Shown: piece after piece, positions 27,293 to 36,879 of the stretch
Layout: the number at the start of each line of letters is the position of its first letter
Position numbering within the stretch: the first letter of the stretch is position 1
Assembly: GCA_051650105.1 (NCBI GenBank)
Contig: JBOFIJ010000016.1
Span: forward strand, 189,256-253,255
Source of the DNA: CAMWXW01 sp051650105
GTDB lineage: Bacteria > Desulfobacterota > Desulfovibrionia > Desulfovibrionales > Desulfovibrionaceae
Reading direction: 5' to 3'
DNA: 64,000 nt
Made by a program: the position numbers and the translations under genes
The notes under the pieces: generated by a model
Database searches by the model: none
What the model was told of the DNA's origin: nothing
The model's input: only the letters and a program-made list of their open reading frames with translations

Positions 27293-27454
27293 AAATTTCT
27301 CCAAACATGAATAGTAACAATAGTGCAGCATTTGCCAAGGCAGAATCAGGTATTTTTTGTATATTCTTGCCGAGCACAGAGTATAGCCAAAAAGAAAATA
27401 AATTTCAATAAAAATATCGAATACAATATGTTATCAGGAAAAATTGTGTGAAGA

Positions 27455-28606
27455 TTATACTGTTTCTTTGTCAGATAAATTTTGTGTGGTCATGTTATAT
27501 TCTTCATTGTATATATCTATCATGACCATTACAAAAGCTAAAATGAGTGGGCCGTAAAAAATACCCAGCATGCCAAATACATTCACTCCTCCAAGTATTG
27601 AAAGAAAAATGAATAATATGGATGCTCCTACATTTCCAATCATAAAATAGGGGCGCAGAAAGCTGTCTATATTTGAAACAATAATAACATTCCAACTTAA
27701 AAAAATAAGTGCACTTTTTGTTTCTCCTACAAGTGCTAAATAAATACTAAAGGGTATCCAAATAAGGCTTGTCCCTATAAGAGGGATAAGAGAAGCAATG
27801 CCTATTGCAAAACTACCCGCCAATGCTGGGTATCCTATAATCATAAAACCCACACTTGAAAAAAGGCCCTGTGCAATAGCTACCATGAATCCACCGATAA
27901 AAACAGCCTTGGATACTTTGCGAAGACTTTGGGTTATTCTTGTAAAGTCTTTTTGAGAAAGTGGGACAATTTCTTGAAGACGAAGAGTCATTTTGTGACC
28001 GTCTCGTAGCATGAAGAACATGATAAGAATAAAAAAGAAAAATTGCACTAAAAAATAAATAACATTACTAATAAAAAATGTTGCGAATTGAAAGATATAC
28101 TGACCTGCCTTTTTTGAAAAAGCCAAGATATCTTGTTTTAATGACATTTCATCAAAAGAAATAAAAGGAAAATATGTTTGAAGAGTGAGGTGGATGGATT
28201 CTTCAAAATCTGGTGAAAATAATTGAGAAAGTGATGTTTGTGTTAGGGTTTCCTGTACTTTTGTTGTTATGGATAAAAATTCTGGAATGAGCATTAGCAA
28301 AAGTGTAACAATGGGAAGTACAATACATACAATAAGTATAACTAATACTATTATGGAAGAGAGGGTACTATTGTGTGTTCGCTTAAATATAAAATCGTAC
28401 AAAGGATATGTTACAGCAGAAAAAACAATGGATAAAATTGTAACATGTAAAAACGGGCTTGCAATAAGGTATGCAAGATAAAGAGCAAAAAATAAAAGAA
28501 CAAAAAGAGAAATTGTTAGAATATTTTCTCTTTTGAATGTATTGTGTTTTATCACTTGTGAAAGTGTGAGTTCTGAAGAATTATTTTCCTTTTTCTCTGT
28601 ATCCAT
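27455..28606 (-). CDS. AI-2E family transporter / permease (PerM/YdiK type)
   Basis: The 383-residue inner-membrane protein has paired N-terminal membrane helices, a central soluble insert (about residues 110-190) and four to five C-terminal helices. The family hallmark is the late glycine/proline-rich ALAGSFAIGIASLIPLIGTS segment and the final LGGVNVFGMLGIFYGPLI. Members are annotated as AI-2 exporters, but some are ion antiporters or of unknown function; substrate is not predictable. GAGGT precedes the ATG. Confidence 0.82.
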   Translation of the reverse strand: MDTEKKENNSSELTLSQVIKHNTFKRENILTISLFVLLFFALYLAYLIASPFLHVTILSIVFSAVTYPLYDFIFKRTHNSTLSSIIVLVILIVCIVLPIVTLLLMLIPEFLSITTKVQETLTQTSLSQLFSPDFEESIHLTLQTYFPFISFDEMSLKQDILAFSKKAGQYIFQFATFFISNVIYFLVQFFFFILIMFFMLRDGHKMTLRLQEIVPLSQKDFTRITQSLRKVSKAVFIGGFMVAIAQGLFSSVGFMIIGYPALAGSFAIGIASLIPLIGTSLIWIPFSIYLALVGETKSALIFLSWNVIIVSNIDSFLRPYFMIGNVGASILFIFLSILGGVNVFGMLGIFYGPLILAFVMVMIDIYNEEYNMTTQNLSDKETV

Positions 28607-28766
28607 TCAAACACCTCTTCCTGTCTTGGTGCATGATAGAGAATTTTTCTTCCTTCGTCAAGGCAATTTAGTTCACCGTGTATTTCTTTATAAAGCTTTT
28701 ATAAAGTTTTTTCATTTATTTCCGAATGTATTGTTGAAATAAGGAATGCTTTATTGGAGTTGTATT

Positions 28767-29456
28767 GTGTCTAAAACAGAACGACCACGTATTGAAGGTA
28801 ATTTTCATAGAATATCGTCTGTAACATTAGGAACTGCTGGAACACTGCGAAAAACGTTTCAGAAAACCTATTGGTATGTGGAAGAAGATGAATATGGTTT
28901 TTTGTATGCACAAATACTCACTTCAACGAATAAGCGTATTGGCAAAATTGAAAAAATGACATTAGAAGAATTTTTAAAGCGATTTATTCCAGATATTTCT
29001 TATCCTACACCCATTGAACAGATAGATGAAAAAACACTTATTTTTCTTACTATGATTATGGAATTATACTTTGAACATAATTTGCAAGATAATGCGTTAT
29101 CGTTATTGCGATCTATTTTGGACAGTAAATATCCATTTGCTTCTGAAATAAAAAATGCTTGTAATACTATGGTTGTTTTATTAAGAAAATACCATTATTT
29201 TGATGAAATCGCCGAATTATACACAAAGGCTCTTCTCGCAATACCTAAAAGTTCGCTTTTATATTTTAATCTTGCGAGGCTTTATTTTGATATAAAACAA
29301 TATGATAAATGTACAGAAAATTTACTTCATGCTTTTGATGTTGCCAAAGAGAAGAAACAAATCATTCTATTCTTATTTCATTTGCATAATAAGCAATATA
29401 TTCCAGAACAGTATGCCGAAAGGGTTAAAAATATTATCCGTGTGGTGAATGCATAG
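28767..29456 (+). CDS. TPR-like protein of unknown function
   Basis: The 229-residue product begins at a GTG at 28767, with GGAG seven bases upstream; an upstream ATG at 28746 would add seven residues but lacks a site. There is no signal peptide. The N-terminal 85 residues are a small mixed domain with aromatic-rich WYVEEDEYGFLYAQI. From residue 85 the helices repeat with TPR spacing (LYFEHNLQDNALSLLRSIL, SLLYFNLARLYFDIKQYDKC), indicating a protein-interaction scaffold. It precedes a GAF protein and mreB on the same strand but is separated from them by 290 bases and a hairpin. Confidence 0.65.
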   Translation: MSKTERPRIEGNFHRISSVTLGTAGTLRKTFQKTYWYVEEDEYGFLYAQILTSTNKRIGKIEKMTLEEFLKRFIPDISYPTPIEQIDEKTLIFLTMIMELYFEHNLQDNALSLLRSILDSKYPFASEIKNACNTMVVLLRKYHYFDEIAELYTKALLAIPKSSLLYFNLARLYFDIKQYDKCTENLLHAFDVAKEKKQIILFLFHLHNKQYIPEQYAERVKNIIRVVNA

Positions 29457-29473
29457 CTTTAAAAAGAACAAAA

Positions 29474-29506
29474 AGAGGAAGAAGTCAGGGGAGTGCTTCT
29501 TCCTCT
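29474..29506 (+). other. Perfect 11-bp inverted repeat after the TPR gene
   Basis: AGAGGAAGAAG and its exact reverse complement CTTCTTCCTCT flank an 11-base loop, 17 bases after the stop codon. It is the most GC-rich short element of this intergenic region and would form a stable RNA hairpin. On the plus strand it is followed by GGGAGGAGG, not by a U-run, so it is not a standard intrinsic terminator. It may be a processing or stability element or part of a small RNA. Confidence 0.6.
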
Positions 29507-29746
29507 GGGAGGAGGTTATATAATTCCAGTTAACAGTTGTGGAACTATATGCAAAGCAGTATAGTAAGAAGGAAGATTTCTGTCAAGTAAAATGGGGTAC
29601 TTTGTTATTCAACATATATGGAATATACTAACTATATTTCTTTGATTACGGTATTGTTATTTCATCTTCTTTTTCTTTTAACCACCTAAAATATTTTTAT
29701 TTCTCTATTTTTGTGTTACTATGCTCAAAAAGGAGTTTATACTATT

Positions 29747-30745
29747 ATGCAAACTAAGACACAAGAATATTATGCTCGTATGGTATCCACTATACGAGCT
29801 GTTTTTGATGCACATTCTGTTGTTCTTTATAATACACCTCTTTATAATACATCTTATGGTGAGCAAGAATATACCATTCTTGAAGCTATTTCTGAGGAAG
29901 GTTCGATAGATTGTTATTCCAGCTTCACTGCTAAGGATCCTCTTTTGGGTTTATTATTACGACAAGAAAATGCTTTGGTGATAAATAATTATGATTTTAG
30001 AAAGAAGAGACAAACATTACCATATTACATTGAAGGGCAGGGGGAAACAATAAAATCTTTTGTTGCTGTTAGACTCAACAATCAAGGAATTCTTTGTATT
30101 GATAGTGAAAGACAGTATAATTTTGCAAAGGAAGAGCTAAAGATTCTAGATCTTTTTACCGATTTATTAAATAGCATAGAGTTGCAAAACTCTTTCGAAA
30201 CACAAAGTCAAATACTATCTCACTATTGCATTACACTACATCTTGTATGTGAATTGCGGAGAAAAATATTAAAATGGAGTGTTTTCTTAAGAGAATTCTT
30301 ACAACTCCTTGTCACTGCAACAGAATACAAACATGCAGTCTTTGTTGTGAAGGATATTAGTAATACTAAGTATTTTGTAGAAGGTGAAAGTAAGGGATTG
30401 TTTCTTTTTGAAGGTGCTTCTCAAGAATATCCCATAAATAGTGGTGCTATAAGTTGGGTATTTAAAAATAATTCACCACTTATTTCAGAAGGCACAGACA
30501 CATCTCCTCCACCTCCTCTATTTGGCAAAAACTTTGATCAGGGTGTATTTTCTTCCTTTCTTTGTCTTCCTGTGGAGATGAATAAAGAAGTTCGTGGAGC
30601 TATATGCCTAATAGATGATAAAAGTGTTCTTGTTTCAGAAGAATTGCGAGGTTTTGTGGGTATGATGGCTGAATATCTTGGGTTATATCTTGAAAGTATG
30701 GAAGCAAGAACTCAACTGCGAAATGAACTGAATCACCATTGCTAA
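29747..30745 (+). CDS. GAF-domain sensor-like protein
   Basis: The 332-residue cytosolic protein contains two GAF-like domains, about residues 5-145 and 180-320. The second shows the typical end VFSSFLCLPVEMNKEVRGAICLID. No catalytic output domain (kinase, cyclase, HD) follows, so it would act by binding a ligand or a partner. The ATG at 29747 has AGGAG 11 bases upstream; the frame is open 12 codons earlier from a TTG. The gene ends 47 bases before mreB, which suggests co-transcription with it. Confidence 0.7.
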   Translation: MQTKTQEYYARMVSTIRAVFDAHSVVLYNTPLYNTSYGEQEYTILEAISEEGSIDCYSSFTAKDPLLGLLLRQENALVINNYDFRKKRQTLPYYIEGQGETIKSFVAVRLNNQGILCIDSERQYNFAKEELKILDLFTDLLNSIELQNSFETQSQILSHYCITLHLVCELRRKILKWSVFLREFLQLLVTATEYKHAVFVVKDISNTKYFVEGESKGLFLFEGASQEYPINSGAISWVFKNNSPLISEGTDTSPPPPLFGKNFDQGVFSSFLCLPVEMNKEVRGAICLIDDKSVLVSEELRGFVGMMAEYLGLYLESMEARTQLRNELNHHC

Positions 30746-30792
30746 AGTATGTAATACCTTCCCATAAAGAAATTATATTGGGAGGAAATCTA

Positions 30793-31806
30793 ATGTTGAA
30801 AAAAATGTTTTCTTTATTGGGCAGAGATATTGCGATGGATTTAGGTACAGCAAATACGCTTATATACACAGCGCAAGAGGGTGTTTTATTAAATGAACCT
30901 TCTGTTGTAGCAATAGATGTTCCTACAGATACTATTATTGCTATTGGAAAAGAAGCACAACGCTATATTGGTAAGAGTCCTAATAATATAAAAGTTATTA
31001 GACCGTTAAAAGATGGTGTTATTGCTGACTTTTTGGCAACAAAAAATATGATGTCTTATTTTATTCATAAAGTTCTAGGTAGATTTCTTTTAGTGAGACC
31101 AAGTCTTGTTGTTTGCGTGCCTACAGGTGTTACTCAGGTTGAAAAAAGAGCTGTTGTAGAATCTGCACTACAAGCTGGTGTTAGGGAAGTAAAATTAATT
31201 GAAGAGCCAATGGCTGCGGCAATTGGTGCTAATTTACCTATAGATCAGCCTTTTGGAAACCTTGTTGTTGATATAGGCGGAGGAACAACAGAAGTTGCTC
31301 TTATTTCTCTTTCCAGTGTTTCTTATGGTGAATCGTTACGAGTAGCTGGAGATGCAATGAATGAATCTATTAAGCGATATTGTTATGAAGAATTACGTAT
31401 AGAAATTGGTGAAAGAACAGCAGAAGAAATAAAGATGTCTGTTGGCGCTGCTCAACCACTTAAGAAAAGTTTATCTGTACAGGTTTCTGGTAAAGATTTA
31501 CTGCAAAGTATTCCTAGAAGAATTACAATTACAGATAGACAAATTGCAGAGTCCTTACAAATACCTGTTCAGCAGATTGTTCGATCCATTTTAAAAGCAT
31601 TGGAAAATTGTCCACCTGAATTAGCTAAAGATATTTATGAAGGGTATATCTTAATGACAGGTGGTGGTTCATTATTAAATGGCCTGGCCGATGTTGTTTC
31701 TCAGAGAACAAATCTTAAAGTAGTTATAGATGACGATCCTCTAACAACCGTTGTACGAGGAACAGGAATGGCATTAACAAAATATAGTAAAGAGGTATTA
31801 TTTTAG
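30793..31806 (+). CDS. mreB: Rod-shape-determining actin homologue MreB
   Basis: MreB forms membrane-associated filaments that direct lateral wall growth. The 337-residue length is normal. Phosphate-1 DLGTANTLIY is near residue 15, adenosine region DIGGGTTEVALIS near 160, and the C-terminal adenine motif LMTGGGSLLNGL near 295. I use the ATG at 30793, which has GGAGG seven bases upstream; an upstream extension of 18 codons overlaps the GAF gene's end. No mreC or mreD follows. The stop is only three bases from that of the convergent mlaF. Confidence 0.95.
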   Translation: MLKKMFSLLGRDIAMDLGTANTLIYTAQEGVLLNEPSVVAIDVPTDTIIAIGKEAQRYIGKSPNNIKVIRPLKDGVIADFLATKNMMSYFIHKVLGRFLLVRPSLVVCVPTGVTQVEKRAVVESALQAGVREVKLIEEPMAAAIGANLPIDQPFGNLVVDIGGGTTEVALISLSSVSYGESLRVAGDAMNESIKRYCYEELRIEIGERTAEEIKMSVGAAQPLKKSLSVQVSGKDLLQSIPRRITITDRQIAESLQIPVQQIVRSILKALENCPPELAKDIYEGYILMTGGGSLLNGLADVVSQRTNLKVVIDDDPLTTVVRGTGMALTKYSKEVLF

Positions 31807-31809
31807 GGA

Positions 31810-32544
31810 TTAGTATTCTTTATTGCCAAAGAAACGTTGTATATAGGGATCTTCACTTAGTAAAAAATCGTCTTTTGTTCCTTTGCAGTAAAGTGTTTTA
31901 TTGTGTAACAAAAAAGCGTAATCTGCTAAGGTTATGAAGCTTCTTATACTGTGGCTTATTATTAATAAGGTCATAGAGGGTGTTTGTTGTTGTATTGAAA
32001 GTAATAGCGCATCCATTTCTTCAGAAAGAATTGGATCAAGACCAGATGTTGGTTCATCACAAAAAAGAAGAGATGGATTACGAATAAGAGACCGTGCAAG
32101 AGCTACTCTTTTACGCATACCACCAGAAAGTGCGGATGGATAGTAATGGTATACATGCTCAAGATGCACTGCAGTAAGGATTGCCTCTATTTTTTCTTGT
32201 CGTTCTTGTTTATTAAGTGTTGTGTGTTGTTCAAGTACAAGTGAAATATTTTCTCCTACAGTTAAACTATCTAATAACGCTCCTTCTTGGAATAACACTC
32301 CCATATTTCCTTGTAATTCTTTTTGTTTTTCTTTATGAGATCCATAAAAATCAATATCATTCATTAGCATTGTTCCACTAAGTGGAGGTAACAAGCCCAA
32401 GAGTGTTTTTAGTAGTGTAGATTTTCCGCAACCAGATCCTCCTAAAATAAAGAGTATTTTGCCTTCTGGGAAATATGTTGTGATATCTTGTAAAATAAGA
32501 TTGTTATTGTATCCTATTGATATATTATCAAAAAATATTGACAT
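31810..32544 (-). CDS. mlaF: ABC transporter ATP-binding protein, MlaF type
   Basis: The 244-residue ATPase energises retrograde/anterograde phospholipid traffic with an MlaE-type permease. Walker A GGSGCGKST is near residue 34, signature LSGGMRKRVALARSL near residue 139, and Walker B LLFCDEPTSGLDP follows with the D-loop. It begins 9 bases after mlaE. No MlaD (MCE) gene follows in this locus; the operon simply ends against mreB. Confidence 0.88.
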   Translation of the reverse strand: MSIFFDNISIGYNNNLILQDITTYFPEGKILFILGGSGCGKSTLLKTLLGLLPPLSGTMLMNDIDFYGSHKEKQKELQGNMGVLFQEGALLDSLTVGENISLVLEQHTTLNKQERQEKIEAILTAVHLEHVYHYYPSALSGGMRKRVALARSLIRNPSLLFCDEPTSGLDPILSEEMDALLLSIQQQTPSMTLLIISHSIRSFITLADYAFLLHNKTLYCKGTKDDFLLSEDPYIQRFFGNKEY

Positions 32545-32553
32545 CGTTTTTTC

Positions 32554-33339
32554 CTATAAAAGAAAACTTGTTATAATATAGTCTGTTAATACTATAGATA
32601 TTGAGGAAATAACAACAGCATTTGTTGTAGAATTACTAACAGCAACAGGGCCTGTATTTTTTTCTCTATATTCAACAAAGTATCCGTAATACGTGCAAAT
32701 ACTTGAAAAAGCAAGAGAGAAAACAAAGGATTTCAAAAAACTACTAAGAATATCTGTGTCTGTTAAATTCCTTTCTATTGAGGAGATAAAACTACCAGAA
32801 GAAATGCCTAACAAATTTATGGATATCCAATAAGAAGAAGCTATGCCTGTTATACTAAAAATTCCTGTTAAAAGAGGTAAAGAAAAGAGTGTAGCATATA
32901 CTTTTGGCCTTATAATATAGTGTATAGGATTAATATCCATAACTTCTAATGCATCAATTTGATGAGATAATCTCATCATGGCGATTTCTGCTGTCATGGC
33001 AGAGCCAGCCCGTGCTATTAACATAAGAGCTGCCAAAACAGGAGAAAGTTCCCGAACAAGTGTAAGAGCAACAGCTGCCCCTAAAAGCGATTCCGACCCA
33101 AAACGAATAAGGGTATAGTAACCTTGTAGTGCTAAAACAAGACCAGTAAAAAATGCGATGAGTATTATGATAAAAAGAGAGCGAGCCCCAATAAAATAAA
33201 TTTGTGTTAAAAGAAGTTTATGGGGAGAACGTATTTTACTGGCAGAAAAAAGAATATCCCATGTAAATAGACAATACATACCCACATTGATATATGTATT
33301 ACGTATTGTCCTCCCGAGCATTGCTACATATGAGAGCAT
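32554..33339 (-). CDS. mlaE: MlaE-family lipid transport permease (YrbE)
   Basis: The 261-residue inner-membrane protein has five to six hydrophobic helices. Family features are FFTGLVLALQGYYTLIRFGSE near residue 60, VRELSPVLAALMLIARAGSAM near residue 92 and EIAMMRLSHQIDALEVM near residue 115. It partners MlaF in the same operon. AAGGCG seven bases upstream of the ATG; the upstream RNase J gene ends 11 bases away. Confidence 0.9.
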   Translation of the reverse strand: MLSYVAMLGRTIRNTYINVGMYCLFTWDILFSASKIRSPHKLLLTQIYFIGARSLFIIILIAFFTGLVLALQGYYTLIRFGSESLLGAAVALTLVRELSPVLAALMLIARAGSAMTAEIAMMRLSHQIDALEVMDINPIHYIIRPKVYATLFSLPLLTGIFSITGIASSYWISINLLGISSGSFISSIERNLTDTDILSSFLKSFVFSLAFSSICTYYGYFVEYREKNTGPVAVSNSTTNAVVISSISIVLTDYIITSFLL

Positions 33340-33350
33340 ATTTTCACGCC

Positions 33351-35003
33351 TTAAACAAAATTGAGTATTGGAATAATAATAGGATCTCTATTCAGGATAC
33401 TGCGAAAGAAACGTCGATATCCTGTTCGAATTTTATCTTTTAATAAATCTCTATCGTATTTTTTTATTTCATCTAATTCTTCGTATACAATATTTTTGGC
33501 ATCGTTTAACATGTTTCTATACATTTGTTCAAAAACAAATCCTCTTGTTGTTATGTAAGGGCCACCAATAACATCCCATGTATGAGAATTGATTACTATA
33601 TTCACAATAACAACACCTTCTTCTCCAAGAATACGTCGTTCTTTTAATACTATTGCACCAACATCACCAACACCATTGCCATCAACAAGAACGGGTGTTA
33701 CATTAACTGGTGTACCAATTTCTATGCCATCTTTGTATACTATAAGTGGAGTACCATCTTCTATAATAGCAATATTCTCTGGTTTTACACCACATTCTTG
33801 TGCTAATTCACCGTGTTGAAGAAGATGTCTGTATTCACCGTGTACGGGTAGGAAATAGTGAGGTTTTGTTGCCATAAGCATTTCACGTAATTCTTCTTTG
33901 TACCCGTGGCCAGAAACATGTATTTTGTGTGAACCGCCGTGAAAGACAGTTGCTCCTTTCTTATAGAGTAAATTAATAATTCTTGTAATAGCTCTTAAAT
34001 TCCCTGGAATAAACCTAGAAGACATAATAACGGTATCACCCTTATGTATAGTGAATTGTTTATGAGAGCCCATTATCATACGAGAAAGTGCAGAAAACGG
34101 TTCTCCTTGTGAGCCAGTGGCAAGAATAACAAGTTCATCATCTGGTAATTTGGGAATTTCATTTGGATCTAGAATAATTTTTGAAGGAAGTTTTAAAAAG
34201 CCCAATCTACTAGAAATTTCTATATTATTCATAAGGCTCCTTCCACAAATAGCAACAGTTCTTCCATAGTGTTCAGCATATTCTAGAATTTTTTGAATAC
34301 GTTCTATATGGCTTGAAAAAAGTGTTACAATTATTCTACCAGTCGTGTTTTGAAATAATTTATTTAGTGGTTCTGCTATATCTTCTTCAGAAGAAGATCT
34401 TCCTTCGGCTTCTATATTAGTAGAATCTGATAATAAAAGATGAACTCCTTCTTCTCCTGCAAATTCTCTAAATGGTTTTAATTTTGTTTCTTCTTCTCCT
34501 ATGTCTATTTTGAAATCCCCTGTATGAATTATTTTCCCAACAGGAGTTTCACATGCAAGAGAATAACAATCAATAATAGAATGTGTTATTGGAAAAAACT
34601 GAAAACGAAGATCTCCAATAGATAGTTTTGTTTTTTCATCTATGGTAATGAGTCTTGCTCGTGAAAGTAAATTTCTTTCAAGAAGTTTAGCTTCTATTAG
34701 TCCTAGTGTATATTTTGAAGCATAAATAGATGTTTTTATTTTACTTACAAGGTATGGTATTGCTCCAATATGGTCTTCATGTCCGTGTGTTACAACTAAG
34801 CCTGCAAACCTGCTTTGATTTGCCATAACGAGCTCAAAGGATGGAATAATAACATCTACTCCTAAATGAATTTCCTCTGGGAACATTATTCCACAATCTA
34901 TCATTACCATTGCTTTTTCTGTTGTCCATAATTGTGAATTTAACCCTATTTCTCCTAAACCTCCGAGTGGAAGAATAGTTAACGATTCCTTTTTTTCCGT
35001 CAT
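33351..35003 (-). CDS. rnj: Ribonuclease J
   Basis: A metallo-beta-lactamase/beta-CASP endo- and 5'-exoribonuclease in mRNA turnover. The 550-residue length is typical. The metal-binding motif THGHEDHIGAIPYL is at about residues 73-86, the beta-CASP motifs are in the middle (HTGDFKIDIG, LLSDSTNIEAEG), and SGHGYKEELREML plus PVHGEYRHL mark the end of the core. Start ATG has GAGGG seven bases upstream. It leads the rnj-mlaE-mlaF group. Confidence 0.94.
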   Translation of the reverse strand: MTEKKESLTILPLGGLGEIGLNSQLWTTEKAMVMIDCGIMFPEEIHLGVDVIIPSFELVMANQSRFAGLVVTHGHEDHIGAIPYLVSKIKTSIYASKYTLGLIEAKLLERNLLSRARLITIDEKTKLSIGDLRFQFFPITHSIIDCYSLACETPVGKIIHTGDFKIDIGEEETKLKPFREFAGEEGVHLLLSDSTNIEAEGRSSSEEDIAEPLNKLFQNTTGRIIVTLFSSHIERIQKILEYAEHYGRTVAICGRSLMNNIEISSRLGFLKLPSKIILDPNEIPKLPDDELVILATGSQGEPFSALSRMIMGSHKQFTIHKGDTVIMSSRFIPGNLRAITRIINLLYKKGATVFHGGSHKIHVSGHGYKEELREMLMATKPHYFLPVHGEYRHLLQHGELAQECGVKPENIAIIEDGTPLIVYKDGIEIGTPVNVTPVLVDGNGVGDVGAIVLKERRILGEEGVVIVNIVINSHTWDVIGGPYITTRGFVFEQMYRNMLNDAKNIVYEELDEIKKYDRDLLKDKIRTGYRRFFRSILNRDPIIIPILNFV

Positions 35004-35060
35004 GATATTACCCTCTTTTTTGTTTTTATATTGAAAAAAAATAAATTTTTAGATACAATC

Positions 35061-35477
35061 TTACTCTAGTTTTATTGTATGGAGTATTTTGGGAAGCTTT
35101 TTTAGTTTGCCATTGCTATTTATACATGCATGAATAGTTTTTCCTGTGGTATACAATGTAGTTTTGTTTTCATTGTATATTTTGTATGAAAACTGCAAAG
35201 ATACATTTTTTACAATATCAATTACTGTGTAAATATATATGAGGTTATCAAACTGTACGGGTGCTTTATATTCGCAATAGGCTTCTTTTACAGGGAGAAA
35301 ATAGCCCATTTTTTCTATTTCTACATAGGAAATGTTAACGATTTGACGCAGATATTCATTTCTTGCTCTTTCAAAGAAATGTAGATACTCTGCGTAATAC
35401 ACAACACCCATTGTATCTGTTTCTCCATAGGAAACTCGGTGGGGAAACCATATAGAATAAGGTGAGTGACTATCCAT
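35061..35477 (-). CDS. ybgC: YbgC/4-hydroxybenzoyl-CoA thioesterase-like acyl-CoA thioesterase
   Basis: A hot-dog-fold thioesterase of 138 residues. The catalytic-region motif VSYGETDTMGVVYYAEYLHFFERARNEYLR includes the Asp and Tyr positions of the family. YbgC in other bacteria associates with the Tol-Pal region; here neighbours are RNase J on the same strand and the divergent MltA. Confidence 0.88.
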   Translation of the reverse strand: MDSHSPYSIWFPHRVSYGETDTMGVVYYAEYLHFFERARNEYLRQIVNISYVEIEKMGYFLPVKEAYCEYKAPVQFDNLIYIYTVIDIVKNVSLQFSYKIYNENKTTLYTTGKTIHACINSNGKLKKLPKILHTIKLE

Positions 35478-35535
35478 GATTATATGCCATCGTTATATTA
35501 TTACCTTTATCAAACAAAATATATACCACATACGT

Positions 35536-36774
35536 ATGATATTTATTATTACATTATTGTTTCTTTTTACCTCTTGTACAAATGATGTGCTGAAGGAAGA
35601 CGAGAAAAATGAGCCTGTTCAGGAAGAGGAGAAAAAAGAGAAATCAGTCGTTACATACACTCTTGCTTCAAAAGAAGAATCTCTTCATGCAAGTGCTATG
35701 CTCTCTCCAAAAAGTCAAGGAATAGACTCTTTTATGGACTATGAAGTCCCTCTTCAAAGAAGTATTAATTGGCTAAAAAATAGAAAAACTTCTTCTCTTG
35801 CACTGGACTTGGATTCACTTAATGTGACCTGGGGAGAAGTCCTTGCTACAGCGGAACTACTCTTACAACTTTTGCCTCAGCTTGACAAAAATCCTGAACT
35901 CTTGGTGCAATACTTCAATTGGTATAAACCAAAACCAACAATGTTATTCACAGGATACTATGAACCTCTTTTAAAAGCAAGCAGAAAGCACAGTAAAAAA
36001 TATAAATATCCCATATATGCTACACCGAGTGATATGAAAGTTTTGCAATTGGGGAATTTCCATCCTTCCTTAGCGGGGAAGAGGATCATTTACAGGATGC
36101 AAAATTCTATACCAGTGCCATATCATGCAAGAAAAGATATTGATTCCTTCGGAGCATTAAGAGGAAAAGGGCTTGAATTAGCATGGACAGATAGTTTAGT
36201 AGATATTTTCTTTGTTCAGATACAAGGTTCTGGACGTTTACTTTTTGAAGATGGCTCTCAGTCTTATCTTCTTTATGCATCACAGACGGGAAGAGAGTAT
36301 ATTTCTCTTGGAAAAATTATGGGTGAAAAAGGCTTACTTGATAAAGATAATATTAATATGTTTACTATTCGAGAGTGGCTGGAAAAAAATCCAGGGTCAA
36401 TTTCAGATTTACTCAATACAAATCCAAGCTATGTCTTTTTTAGAGAGGCCACTGATGGCCCATTCGGAAGTATTGCTCAAAAGCTTACACCTTGGCAGAG
36501 TATTGCTGTAGATAAGACGACGATACCCTATGGAGGTGTTGTTGTTATGGATATATCGTTATCTCAGAAAATGAATATTATTCCTGAAGGGGCTGTGAAA
36601 TCACGTTCTATTTCTGGTTTTGGTTTTGCTCAAGATACTGGTGGTGCTATACGAGGATCGCGCGTAGATTTATTTTGTGGACCTGGAGATATTGCTGAGG
36701 ATGTGGCTGGTTTATTAGCGGGGAGCAATCCTCTATGGCTTTTACTTAAGAAAAAACAAGTACAACCTTTTTAA
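35536..36774 (+). CDS. mltA: Membrane-bound lytic murein transglycosylase A
   Basis: A lipoprotein enzyme that cleaves peptidoglycan with 1,6-anhydro product formation. From the ATG at 35536 the signal MIFIITLLFLFTSC ends in a lipobox with Cys14. An acidic linker follows, then the MltA core (FTGYYEPLLKASRKHSKKYKYP near residue 135) and a C-terminal 3D domain with FGFAQDTGGAIRGSRVDLFCG, containing the catalytic Asp. The frame is open a further 20 codons upstream, but that part overlaps the divergent ybgC. No clear ribosome-binding site precedes either start. Confidence 0.9.
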   Translation: MIFIITLLFLFTSCTNDVLKEDEKNEPVQEEEKKEKSVVTYTLASKEESLHASAMLSPKSQGIDSFMDYEVPLQRSINWLKNRKTSSLALDLDSLNVTWGEVLATAELLLQLLPQLDKNPELLVQYFNWYKPKPTMLFTGYYEPLLKASRKHSKKYKYPIYATPSDMKVLQLGNFHPSLAGKRIIYRMQNSIPVPYHARKDIDSFGALRGKGLELAWTDSLVDIFFVQIQGSGRLLFEDGSQSYLLYASQTGREYISLGKIMGEKGLLDKDNINMFTIREWLEKNPGSISDLLNTNPSYVFFREATDGPFGSIAQKLTPWQSIAVDKTTIPYGGVVVMDISLSQKMNIIPEGAVKSRSISGFGFAQDTGGAIRGSRVDLFCGPGDIAEDVAGLLAGSNPLWLLLKKKQVQPF

Positions 36775-36879
36775 GAATGTTCCAAGGACTGTGATGTTGC
36801 CTTTATGCTGTTTTTTATTGATAAGAATACTAAATACTGATATTATTTCTAAAGTATTATTCTTTTGGAAAGGTATATT

